This document shows positions 55,063 through 64,000 of a stretch of 64,000 nt of DNA, piece by piece. The stretch comes from Conoideocrella luteorostrata (Eukaryota; Ascomycota; Sordariomycetes; Hypocreales; Clavicipitaceae): assembly GCA_032433595.1 (NCBI GenBank), contig JASWJB010000021.1, positions 62,001 through 126,000 on the forward strand. Reading direction: 5' to 3'. The notes beneath the pieces were generated by a model, which had not been told where the DNA came from, ran no database searches, and saw nothing but the letters and a program-made list of their open reading frames with translations. Position 1 is the first letter of the stretch; every line of letters starts with the position of its first letter. A program made the translations under genes and the position numbers.

Positions 55063-58000
55063 TGCACGCTGCAGCCACATCTATCCTCAACAGTCAGTAC
55101 TGTTTTTGTCTATCCTCCTAGTGATGTAATAAATCTAAAGGGAGGAAAGTGCTGTTTAGCGTTTAGTACGACAGCGACTTATGTTTACGAGGCTAAAACA
55201 AGATGCTTTGCGTAAGTCTTATTTTCGCTGCGAAGACAATCTTTCAATGCAACTAGGCTACTTAGAAGGGAGATGAAGCATTGTTAACTAGTCACATCGC
55301 CTGTGCTCTCTAATCTTCGCAAAGCGAGGACTTTTTATAAACTATAGAGAATCCCGCTTCTATTAATTTACAGAAAGGAAAGGAAGACAATCATTTGGGC
55401 AATGTTTTGGTTATATACTCATGGTTTTTTCCGATTTTTATCCAAAGCTGACGGTTTTCATCATAAGACCATTCCTTTTTTACATACTTCTTCTATTTTT
55501 TTTTGCTATCTTTAGTAATTTGGTAATGCTAAGCCTTATTGATCTTTTTAAACATAACTTTTGTTGTCTTTATGGTCCTTAATAACTCGCGGTTACTAGA
55601 TGTGGATGCGAGTCCACCAAAGTGTGGCAACTTATCCTCGTCATTGTCATCGTCCTTATCCTCGTTCCCCTTATTATCCATGTTCTCTAGTATAACACCC
55701 TGCGGCACTGTTCGATAGGCTAGTCTTAATATATTGTATTCAACGTGGTCTAGCTCCTCTATTTTAGCATCGCGCAGCGCCTTTTTTTTAATTTTACCTA
55801 TTATATTATGCTTTACCCCTCCACCTTCCTCTAAGGGTATAGTCCGCTAGGTGTTAAGTCTAGGATAGGAGTAAGCAATGTAGCTATTACTAAACAAAGC
55901 TATTAGGGATAAGACAGTGAGAGCTAGTTTTGCTATGAGCTTACCAGATCCATATACTTTCCAGGGAATAGCTTTATACTTAACAGTAAGGTCTAATCTA
56001 TAATCATCGTCCACGTATAATGCGGTGGAGGGCAGACTTAAATTACTAGACAGTAGATATGGGCTAGACACCTAGCTAAAGGTAACTCCTGTGTTTAATC
56101 GCTAGGAACAGCTTACGGCAATGCCACTTACAATTCTTTCACGCCTAAACCTAAGAACCATGGCCTTATAGTCTATAATAATAAAACTATATCTAACATT
56201 TAATTTATCCGCGTATGCGGCTACCTAAGTGATTACCTTTTGCTATTCCGTATATTTATTAGTTCTATAGCGCATTCCGTATTCCCACTTAGCGCTTATT
56301 TTGGTGTTGCCTATAACAAGGCTTTAATATCCCCTTTTGTCTACTTTCTAGTCTAAGACGCATGCCTAGTTAGGTATATAGTCACCCCAAGGACACCTAG
56401 CTCCGCGACCGTAATAAGGAGCATACTGCTAATGCTATTCTAGCATAATAGAGTCTAGCGCACTATTAATAATTATGAATAGAAATTTTCGCAAAACATT
56501 ATTAACTAACGCTTCGTTGTACACTTACAGGTCTTTTATTAAGGGTTTTGGTTCCTTTTGACCAAGATACGGACAATCTAACCTAGCACCATACATATCT
56601 ATAATTTTTGCATACGTGAGGCCAGACCACTCCTCCCAATCCTAGATCTAAAGTGCTGTATGTATAGTTATGTTGGGGCCTTCCGTAAGGGAAGACAGTT
56701 CAATGGCCACAGTATGCCACTAAAGGGCCTTAAGAACGGTTGTGGGCATTGCTAAAGTATAATCTTATGAATTCTGCGCCGAAATCTTTAATATGGGTTT
56801 GCCAATAAAAGTGTTTGCCGATGGAAGTGTTTGCCGTATACAAACAGCACAAATGACTAAACAAGCACAAAGAATATTAATAGTTGTATAAAAAATTAAG
56901 TAGCTAAATAAATAATCGTTGGTGCAGGAATTCAGGATAACTAACAGTATTTATACACCTTACACAGTCCTTTCATTTTAAATAGACAATCTATGCTAAA
57001 TCAATTAAGATAACCATGAGTGGTGTAGCTAGCAAGCATCAAGCCAGACAAGTCAGGAGCACATAAGTCACAACCTGTCCTTTAGTCCCATAATAAGGGT
57101 AATATCGCGTTTCACTGCAAGGACTCTACAGCCCCCTGCTAGCCCTTGGCAGCTATTATATCATAATACACGGGATTACAAGACTAACCTAAGTAAAAGC
57201 CCTTCATTTTACTTATCCGCTTAGTAAACGTGATTCTATATACATAAACTAACACTAACGTGAAGAACTCAGCGTCTTTGTTCCTCGTTACTGTTAGGGG
57301 CTAGATATTAGCCGCTTTTATAATATACCGCCGTAACCCTGCAGCCATTGGCTTATGGGTTGTTGCCCTGTATCGCTTATTAAAGGTTGTCACGAGCTAT
57401 ATAGAATGCATTATTTACGCTATTTGTGTGGATCTTCACCTTTTGATGAATTTCGTGATAAAGGTTACATTAATACTATAGCGTATTATACTGCTATCTA
57501 AGACGTGAAGTTAGGAGCAGTTTAGCACGGCATAGCTCATAGTCACTAGATATAGATGCTAGTCTACTAAGCTATGGAAACTTATTCTGTTTTGCACATA
57601 TGTTACACTTAAGGGGAATAATTAGATAATGTAGATAATAATAATCCTAGCCTTCCAAAAGAGGTTCTAACGGTACCATAAGCAACGAATTACGTGACTC
57701 TTTGCAGCGCGGTTTAGCATATTACGTAAATTATCCTCTGTTTAGCGCCCTTAAAGGGGGTGCCCTACTAGCGGAGTGCTCTTATGTAATCTAAGCCTAC
57801 TAACTAATCCATGTGCGCATACTAGCCCGTGTTTAACCCTAGTCTCTATTAAGTTTTTTCTTAGTTACTCGCGCTAGGAAAGTCGCAGTAAAATATAAAT
57901 ATTAATGCCTTAACCCTGCGCACATTATCTAGTTAAAGTTTAATAATCACTATACCAAAAGATACAAACAACGTGACTAGATATTCGCCTGTATTTCTAT

Positions 58001-60192
58001 TATTTCTTTGATTTATTAAAGGATCCAGCAAGACAGAATAAGCCTAGATTAGAACTTGGCAAAGGAAGTGGCCCGAGTCGCTAAGGCTAAAAGGCGTAGG
58101 CGCGAGCAGGCACTCTACTTAATAGATAAACAGTTCCTTAATGACACGAAAATGGATTTTGTGTCTCTAGACTGCTTAAACTATTAATTTACTTAGCTAA
58201 GGCTTTAATAATGTTTCTTTGAGCTAAACGCTATTTATTTTGTTAAGCGTATTAGTGGCAGACTCAATGGGTATAATTAGAAGATCTAAGTTCCGAAAGA
58301 TAGTCTAACCTATGTTTTAAAGCTAGTATGTTAAGGGAGTTCTTTAGCAGCTATTATATTAACTCGTAGGGTAGTTTTAGGATACAGAGCCTCTGTATCC
58401 ATATTATTATACTACTTAAAGAGAATGTCAAAATGCCGCTTTGTTCTAACACATTAAAGTAACTATATTAAATACAGCTGCTTCTAGTAAAGGGCTAATT
58501 TTACTTAACCTAGAACCTAAGTCTAAACAGGATACGTTAAGAAATTTACTTGCCTTTTTTAATAAGGCTTGCAAGCAGAACGTTAGTAAACAGTCGCGTG
58601 ATTTGCTACTTATTAATAGGATCCCTCTTATAAGAAAGTGCTATAGCTAGTTAATATTTACTAGAGAAAAATTATGTTCTTATTAGGGCCCTTAGAGGTT
58701 ATATCCGAAACTTGAACCACCCCCTATCTGAGTAGATAAGATTACCTGCTCTATTAATAGTGAAAAACTCTACACAGTAGTTATGTATAAGTTTATTAAG
58801 GAAGCTAATAATAATTATAATACTGTGCAGTTAGCCCTAGATTTCTATTAGCAAGCTAGTTTTAGCTTTGCTTAGTCACTAATAGCAAAAAATTAGAAAA
58901 ACAGCGTATTAATTAATAGGTCAGAAATCGTTAGCCCTGAAAGCTATAGGTAGGAGATTACAAGATACAATATAAGAAATCCAGAGCGTGTGCTTATGCA
59001 GTAGAAAACTCAGTGGATGCGCAGGAAATGCTTATAAGGATCGCATGGGAAAACTTAGGAATGTGTGTATTGCAAAATTTATATCTGTCGTGTATGCACA
59101 GGAGATTTTTGGATTGATATGCTGCATATTAACATATACCCAAAATTAATGGGAACCATTAGCCTATTGTATTAAAGAACTCCGCACCAAGTTTAGTCTT
59201 TCGAGTTCGCTATTTATCCACCGTCAAAATGTACTAAACAGAGAGAACCTCCTAATTCGCTAGATATTTGCTAGCCATGCCAGACTTGTGGCTAAGTCAC
59301 GTCTATTGATTACATATTTGTAATCTAGGTATGTGAATTATAGGTTAGAGCCACATAACTATACATGGAAAACCCTATCTTCGCTACGGTGAATCTTACT
59401 TAGAGCACAGACTATAAGCATAAGCAAGGTTTTCATGATGTGAGCAGCTATGGAAGATCTTAGCAGTGGAATTGTCCTTGTATTCTAGCTATTCTAACGA
59501 GGAATTCTACGCTTTTATGTTGCAGTTTAATCTATGCATTTATAATTATCGGATTCATAAGCAGCTTTGGAATCAGCTAATTGTCAGCATATTTGCCACC
59601 TTCTTCAGCAGCTTCATAAGCAGCAAATTCTTAATAAATTTTATTGTAGCGATATCTCGGCTGCCCTTATTCTTATTGCCTTTGGATCATGAATTCTTGC
59701 AAAATAACCATTAAAGCTTTCACTTAGCTTGCACCCAGAATAATACTCAGCAACACGTAACCAGTCCTCTACATCTTTGCTCTTCATTAGTTGTTGATGT
59801 TCTTAGGGTCTAGCTAAAAATGATTAGTTAATATACACTACTTCTCTCAAGTCCGCATACCTCGTTGTAATATCTCATAGAGCCCTGAATTATGATCCAG
59901 AGTTTTGGGAGGATAGGGGTAATACCCTAATTTTATAGTTGTTTTAACTACAAAAGAGTCCTCCAAGGCATTGCTGTGGCATAGTCTCTGTAGATATAAT
60001 TGCTCTATTATATCTGAGGTTAGCAGGAGTGACAGGTATTTATTGAAGAAGTTCATATTTACCCTTTTGTTCTTCGATTAGATTAGTATTCCAATATGGC
60101 GTTATAGTCTTTTGCTCGTTTTTCTCTTCGCTAAAGCATAGTTATGATTTCTAATGGTGTTGTGGCTGTTCTTGCCTAGTGCTAGCACCAAA
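55063..60192. other. AT-rich, RIP-like block 3 with internal repeated segments
   Basis: About 5.1 kb, TA-rich, no long frames apart from chance ones (55847-56071, 59466-59714, 59847-60056). Two segments are related: 55586-55640 (CACTAGATGTGGATGCGAGTCC-like) and 57540-57595 carry the same text with many C-to-T/G-to-A differences. A relic around 58080-58190 keeps Lys/Arg-rich coding flavour (RRRREQALYLIDKQF). The block is most simply read as RIP-mutated transposon copies. Confidence 0.6.
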
Positions 60193-60414
60193 TTAAAAGT
60201 CCAACGTTGCCGTTTGATCTGCAGCCGCATGTTCATAGGTCGTGACGCTCGGAAGTTTTCGATCTCTTGGTCCGGTTAAACTTAGAATAATGCACTCCGC
60301 ATTTCGACGGGCGCAACGGTTACAAGGTGATGTCCCACTACATTTTGTTTTTGCTATATGACAAGACTGACAAGCAATTCTTACGCGTTTACCCAGTTCT
60401 GACGATGTTGGCAT
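60193..60414 (-). CDS. Stand-alone Zn2Cys6 DNA-binding domain (73 aa)
   Basis: From the ATG at 60414 the protein has a full binuclear cluster at residues 15-41 with spacing C-x2-C-x6-C-x5-C-x2-C-x6-C (ACQSCHIAKTKC, then SPCNRCARRNAECI), basic residues typical of DNA contact, and a short tail ending at TAA. Normal members are 400-900 aa; here the downstream DNA is AT-rich and no regulator domain follows in any frame. It may be the first exon of a gene whose rest is not recognised, a decayed gene, or a truly short DNA-binding protein that could compete with full-length regulators. Confidence 0.6.
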   Translation of the reverse strand: MPTSSELGKRVRIACQSCHIAKTKCSGTSPCNRCARRNAECIILSLTGPRDRKLPSVTTYEHAAADQTATLDF

Positions 60415-60552
60415 TGTTGCGTTGAATAGAGTATGGCGAAGCAGAGTGAAAACGAAAGAACTGGTGAAAGTTAGACAGCGTTAAGTTCCTAGTTGGCGAA
60501 ATCTGAAAGCAGCCTCTGGAAGATATACTATGCAGCTAGGTCTTTGCTTTTT

Positions 60553-61112
60553 CTACTTTGCCTCGAGCCTAAGGGCCACGTGATCTAACAAGATCAGACT
60601 GTTTTCTTTGACTTCACTTTTGCTATCCTGCCTAAGGACGGGGTTAGTTGTTAAATTTGCAATACACTAAAAATAATACACTATGACACGCATATTATCG
60701 AAGGTATGCACTCACCTCACACAAAAAAGCCTTCATTATATCGACGGGATGCAATGAGTTTCTCTTGAATATTTTTTATATAATCTTTACACTTTCCCGT
60801 ATTCAGCAGAGAAGTGGCGGCAGAGGTCGTGAGAGTGCAAATTTCGGTTAAGAGTTTTATGATTATGTTGAGACACTTTAACGAATGCCCATGCCCGTGT
60901 GCACGAATCTGTGTCTTGTATGCCTGAGCGCAGAATCCAAATCTAGTTATAAAGTCGAAAAATTCGCCAAGACTCGCTTGAGCCTCTGAGTTGTACTCAG
61001 TATCTGTTAGGTTGGCTAGCTCCTCAAGTCGTTTCACCCAGCCGGATGTGGCCTCTAGGTTCTTATTGAAAGCCGATTTCCGGTCGCGCAAGTCATTTCG
61101 TTGCACCTGCAT
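60553..61112 (-). CDS. Helical protein of unknown function (two exons, 156 aa)
   Basis: Exons 61112-60721 and 60631-60553. The 89-bp intron (GTGAGG...CTTAG, phase 2) extends the reading from FFV into QDSKSEVKENSLILLDH and a TAG. The protein is predicted to be largely helical: WVKRLEELANLTDTEYN, SLGEFFDFITRF, LKCLNIIIKLLTEICTL. The ATG at 61112 may not be the true start: the sequence GTAAAG at 61245 to the CAG at 61106 could be an intron joining the open frame 61180-61416. No family recognised. Confidence 0.45.
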
Positions 61113-61179
61113 AGTCCGTAGTTATAATAGTTATATATAAATCTTGAAGTAGAGTTATTTTGCATCAATGGAGTTAAGT

Positions 61180-61416
61180 TCATGCGAATAATGTGGCTAT
61201 ACTGATAATAGATGCAGAATCCCCCTCTGACAGATTCTTGAGAATCTTTACATTTATACCCAATGCGGCCGGATCTTTCTCGATCACTAGGCTCAAATCA
61301 ACGCCCGACGTTTTGTGCCAGAAAGAATTTCCATGTGATCCCTCCCCTATAAACCATTCGAGATATGTGCCGTCCCATATAGCTATCCAAGCTCGTTTGC
61401 GTCTACTAGTCTGCAA
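61180..61416 (-). CDS. Possible upstream exon (coding-like open frame)
   Basis: About 78 codons without a Met, opening after a TTGCAG acceptor-like site. It reads RRKRAWIAIWDGTYLEWFIG, then GVDLSLVIEKDPAALGIN. A phase-0 GTAAAG after IN could splice to the next exon at 61105. Its own 5' exon is not found: joins to the C2H2 gene end give stops. Treat as tentative. Confidence 0.3.
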   Translation of the reverse strand: MQTSRRKRAWIAIWDGTYLEWFIGEGSHGNSFWHKTSGVDLSLVIEKDPAALGINVKILKNLSEGDSASIISIATLFA

Positions 61417-61508
61417 GCAATATTAACGTGGTTTACATCTTTGACATTATATGATTCAGAATAACTCGTTGGAGTAATCTCTTGGTATTACTTTTTGTTT
61501 AGTCAAAC

Positions 61509-62249
61509 CTAGAGCAGATTCTTCTTATTCTGGCGAGCTCTCCGTATGCCTTCTTCACCAAGAACCCATGCCTTCGATTCTTTTTTAATAGCGCTGACCC
61601 TTTCAAGAAAACTCAGAATTGAGTTCGAAAACAGATGTAGCGTATTGGCTCCACTAATAGCCTCTTCAAAATGACCATAGACCATATGATCTAACCACTG
61701 TTCCCAAGAATCATTCGATTCTTCGAAGATGAAATTGCAGCCATGTTTAGAGCATTTATCAAGCACAAGATGTTCAGAACGTTCTACTATCACTGTTCCT
61801 TCTTTCCACTTTTCGTTAACATCTTTAGTCTGAACCGCCTTGTACGTTTCCCCAACACAGTGTATTCTGATGTAATGTTGAACGGAATGATCTTTGCGGT
61901 TGAACTCTTTTGGACAAAGCCGACAGACCCAGAGCTTTGATACCACATGTACGGACATAATGTGCCGTTTCAAGTCATTTTGTGATTTTAAATGGCTCTT
62001 GCATCCAGCAAAGCGGAACAAACACGACACCCCTGGCTTTTTTGGGGTTTGAGAGACTCGAGAATTGTCGTTGCTGGTAAATAAGTCGCGGCCCAGAGAG
62101 CCATCGTCGGCGGCTTTTGAGCCCCACGTTAGGCGCTCGGAAGCTCTTCTTATTTTTAAACTGTCATCAAGCTCTTGAAAGGACGGCAATTTCGACGACG
62201 GTAACTGGAATGACCTTTTGGTCTGATCCTCGGGTTGTGTGTTTGACAT
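61509..62249 (-). CDS. C2H2 zinc-finger protein (246 aa)
   Basis: Single intact frame from the ATG at 62249. A Ser/Lys-rich 70-residue start precedes two fingers: residues 76-101 (C-x6-C-x12-H-x4-H) and 109-130 (C-x2-C-x12-H-x4-H, CRLCPKEFNRKDHSVQH). A third Cys/His cluster, KCSKHGCNF ... WLDHMVYGH, lies near residues 165-195, and a helical end ERVSAIKKESK follows. This is the layout of fungal C2H2 proteins often found near heterokaryon-incompatibility or repeat regions. A nuclear DNA-binding role is inferred. It is on the same strand as the two following coding-like frames, 90 bp upstream. Confidence 0.7.
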   Translation of the reverse strand: MSNTQPEDQTKRSFQLPSSKLPSFQELDDSLKIRRASERLTWGSKAADDGSLGRDLFTSNDNSRVSQTPKKPGVSCLFRFAGCKSHLKSQNDLKRHIMSVHVVSKLWVCRLCPKEFNRKDHSVQHYIRIHCVGETYKAVQTKDVNEKWKEGTVIVERSEHLVLDKCSKHGCNFIFEESNDSWEQWLDHMVYGHFEEAISGANTLHLFSNSILSFLERVSAIKKESKAWVLGEEGIRRARQNKKNLL

Positions 62250-63423
62250 AAGCTCTTGTTCTTAGCCTATTATAGTGAGACGTGTCGAAGTTTAAAACGT
62301 GGCAGTAACTAAGCAATGAGTTAAAAAGAAACTACGCCGTCACATATTTGGGATTTCCGCAGTTATTTATATCCGCAAGAATATTGCTATGTAAATCTAG
62401 CGGCTTCCCATTTTTCTTTCCCTTCTTACAGGGAATTATCTCACGCTTTCTCGTTTAGGCAGACACATGGATGACAGCCATTCTATGGTTTCATGAGCCG
62501 GCAAACCCTGAGCTTGCTTTCGTAGACTTTTTATATATTACCGCTACTAGCAGAAAGAGTCCATAAATATCTTAGACAGTAGGTAGCATGGCTATTTCTT
62601 GTAGATTTAAACACTCTGTTGTATCTTAGTACAATTGAACCTTTGCCGTAATCTAACATATGAAGCGTAAGAAGTATCTCGTTTTCCAATAACTACTTCT
62701 TAGCTAGATCTCTCTCAGCTATCAACTGCCAGTTTGTATCGCAAAAGCCACCTCTCGTGATAATGTATATCCATTGATCTTCGTGTATCTTTTCCCGCCA
62801 TAAATCTCCAATGCCTGTTTTAATGCTGCTAGCTCGCTTTTTATCCACATGAATTATACCAAACAATTTCACTATAATCCATTAGTACCTGCCAAAGCGG
62901 TGTAAACAACATATTTTAAGTTAGCAATCTAGAGGGTAGATATAAGCGACGTACAAAAAATGACGTAGTCTTGACTGTTTAGATAAATAGAATCACCACG
63001 ACTGTCTTGGTTCATTGTGAGAACTATATTACAGAGAAGTGATAGCGATTATGAGGGTAACGAGGCTTTAGAATACGACTTGTTGTTTTACTACAGTAGT
63101 TTAAAGTCGTGTGCATGTAGAGATTATAGTGGCATTTTATATCTTCTCTACTCTTACTTCAGACTACTCCGCGGATTTGTATTTCGCCATCATGCATTGC
63201 CCAGCCAGCAACGGAATAGGTGGAGTAATCTATGGTTGATCTAGTGGCTTTATCTTACAGTAGCGTGCCGCGGGATACTTTTATAGACTCACAATGGAGT
63301 AGCTGATATAGTAACTTCAAGAAAATACGATGTTTTAAATGCTAGAAAGCTATTCATTCAAATCTGTGTTTATCTATTAGTTTATGCTTCTATTTAATGT
63401 GTTAAGTTCTTTTTGATTATATT
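62250..63423. other. AT-rich intergenic region
   Basis: About 1.17 kb of AT-rich DNA. A 75-codon plus-strand frame (63017-63244) has no domain. It likely contains the C2H2 promoter and RIP-like debris. Confidence 0.35.
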
Positions 63424-64000
63424 TTAAAGCCTTTCATTAACCTCAAAATAGTATATTCCCCTATCCTTGCCTACCAAGATGCTAGATCGCGCAAAAGGGA
63501 GCGTTATGTCAATGACTTTCTGCCCGTTCCTGCGGAATATTATAAGCTGATTTCCAACGAGAATCGCCGAAAATCTCATAAGGAATAATCGTATCTTAAA
63601 TATAACCTTTGACTGTAAATTCCCTTGTTGGTCATGGTTATTGTTAAGAATCATAAGCTTAGTGTGGCTCCTATCTACCTAATACACTCATAACAACATC
63701 CACCGTCAGAAAAACCTACTAATATTGCGTCTGGACGTGTCTTCTCCCTTCGTAGTAGTGTCTCGTTCCTTTTTAGAACCAACATGGGTTCCGATATCGG
63801 CTGCCCACTAAGTTTGCAATACTCACATGTATCGTCATCAAATAATACACTCACCAGTTTCCCAATACGTCCAAAGAATCAATCGCCGATTCACTTGAGC
63901 GAAAAATATATTTCCTAGATCCTGATTTTGTCAGAGACTACCACCTGTGAGGAACATTCAATGACCCACACGAGGCTGTAGAACTAGTGATGCACCTCAG
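63424..64000 (-). CDS. Partial gene at the right edge, unknown function
   Basis: Minus-strand reading: KYIFRSSESAIDSLDVLGN, a 47-bp GTGAGT...TTAG intron (about 63813-63859), then GQPISEPMLVLKRNETLL and PDAILVGFSDGGCC, then (after a one-base frame change near 63675) NQLIIFRRNGQKVIDITLP and SSILVGKDRGIYYFEV to a TAA at 63424. The pattern of alternating hydrophobic residues suggests a beta-rich fold. The 5' part lies outside the window or beyond an unrecognised intron. The frame change may be a missed short intron, an error, or decay. Confidence 0.35.

Noticed and set aside
1..64000. CRISPR arrays, bacterial operons, rRNA and tRNA genes
   Set aside because: No regular spacer-repeat array, no Shine-Dalgarno-spaced gene strings, and no cloverleaf with proper A and B boxes was found by eye; a tRNAscan-type search would be the decisive test for tRNAs.

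Overview
The window looks like a piece of a filamentous ascomycete genome, probably Sordariomycetes and perhaps Hypocreales (inferred from gene style only). Genes are split by introns of about 40-130 bp with GTRAGT-type donors and CTAAC-like branch sites. There are fungal Zn2Cys6 regulators, a fungal 7TM membrane protein, F-box/ankyrin-type genes, Ty1/copia remains, and long AT-rich blocks full of TA dinucleotides and stops that resemble repeat-induced point mutation (RIP). No bacterial operon, CRISPR, rRNA or tRNA gene was recognised. Every splice junction is my own reading of the DNA, checked for phase; none is confirmed by transcripts.

Left arm (1-12.3 kb) is gene-dense and metabolic: a partial 2-oxoglutarate/Fe(II) oxygenase (-), an HpcH/HpaI-type aldolase (+), an adenylate-forming acyl-CoA ligase (+), an ornithine aminotransferase-type class III aminotransferase (-), a 3-dehydroshikimate dehydratase-like TIM-barrel enzyme (+) and a 7TM membrane protein (-). 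With the oxygenase and aldolase divergent from one promoter and the ligase following, this could be a small biosynthetic or catabolic cluster; the product is unknown. A complete Zn2Cys6 regulator at 17.5-19.5 kb may or may not belong to it.

From 11 to 27 kb the spaces between genes hold many small retroelement relics. At least seven insertions show TG...CA or TGTCA...TGACA termini, six with perfect 5-bp target duplications: three 197-bp solo LTRs of one family, a 542-bp TRIM-like element with 96-bp terminal repeats, an 84-bp mini-element, a 290-bp copia-type solo LTR, a 238-bp solo LTR, and a 134-bp candidate. An M20 peptidase gene is broken off exactly at one of the copia-type LTRs.

The middle (22-37 kb) has a small spliced orphan gene, a long secreted Ser/Thr-rich protein gene disrupted by one in-frame TAG and two frame changes, an intact ankyrin-like gene, and two decayed F-box-like genes, one with three in-frame stops.

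The right half is mostly heterochromatin-like: AT-rich blocks at about 37.2-38.4, 47.4-50.9 and 55.1-60.2 kb, a truncated Ty1/copia element (40.3-43.4 kb) whose primer-binding site matches the tRNA-iMet anticodon region, and SET-domain debris at about 45 kb. Islands of apparently intact genes remain: a five-exon gene with about four Myb/SANT-like repeats (51.4-53.7 kb), a stand-alone Zn2Cys6 domain (60.2 kb), a C2H2 protein with a downstream helical gene (60.5-62.2 kb), and a partial gene at the right edge. The most unusual objects are the Myb/SANT-repeat gene inside repeat-rich DNA, the broken secreted mucin-like gene, and the set of very short LTR-type elements.
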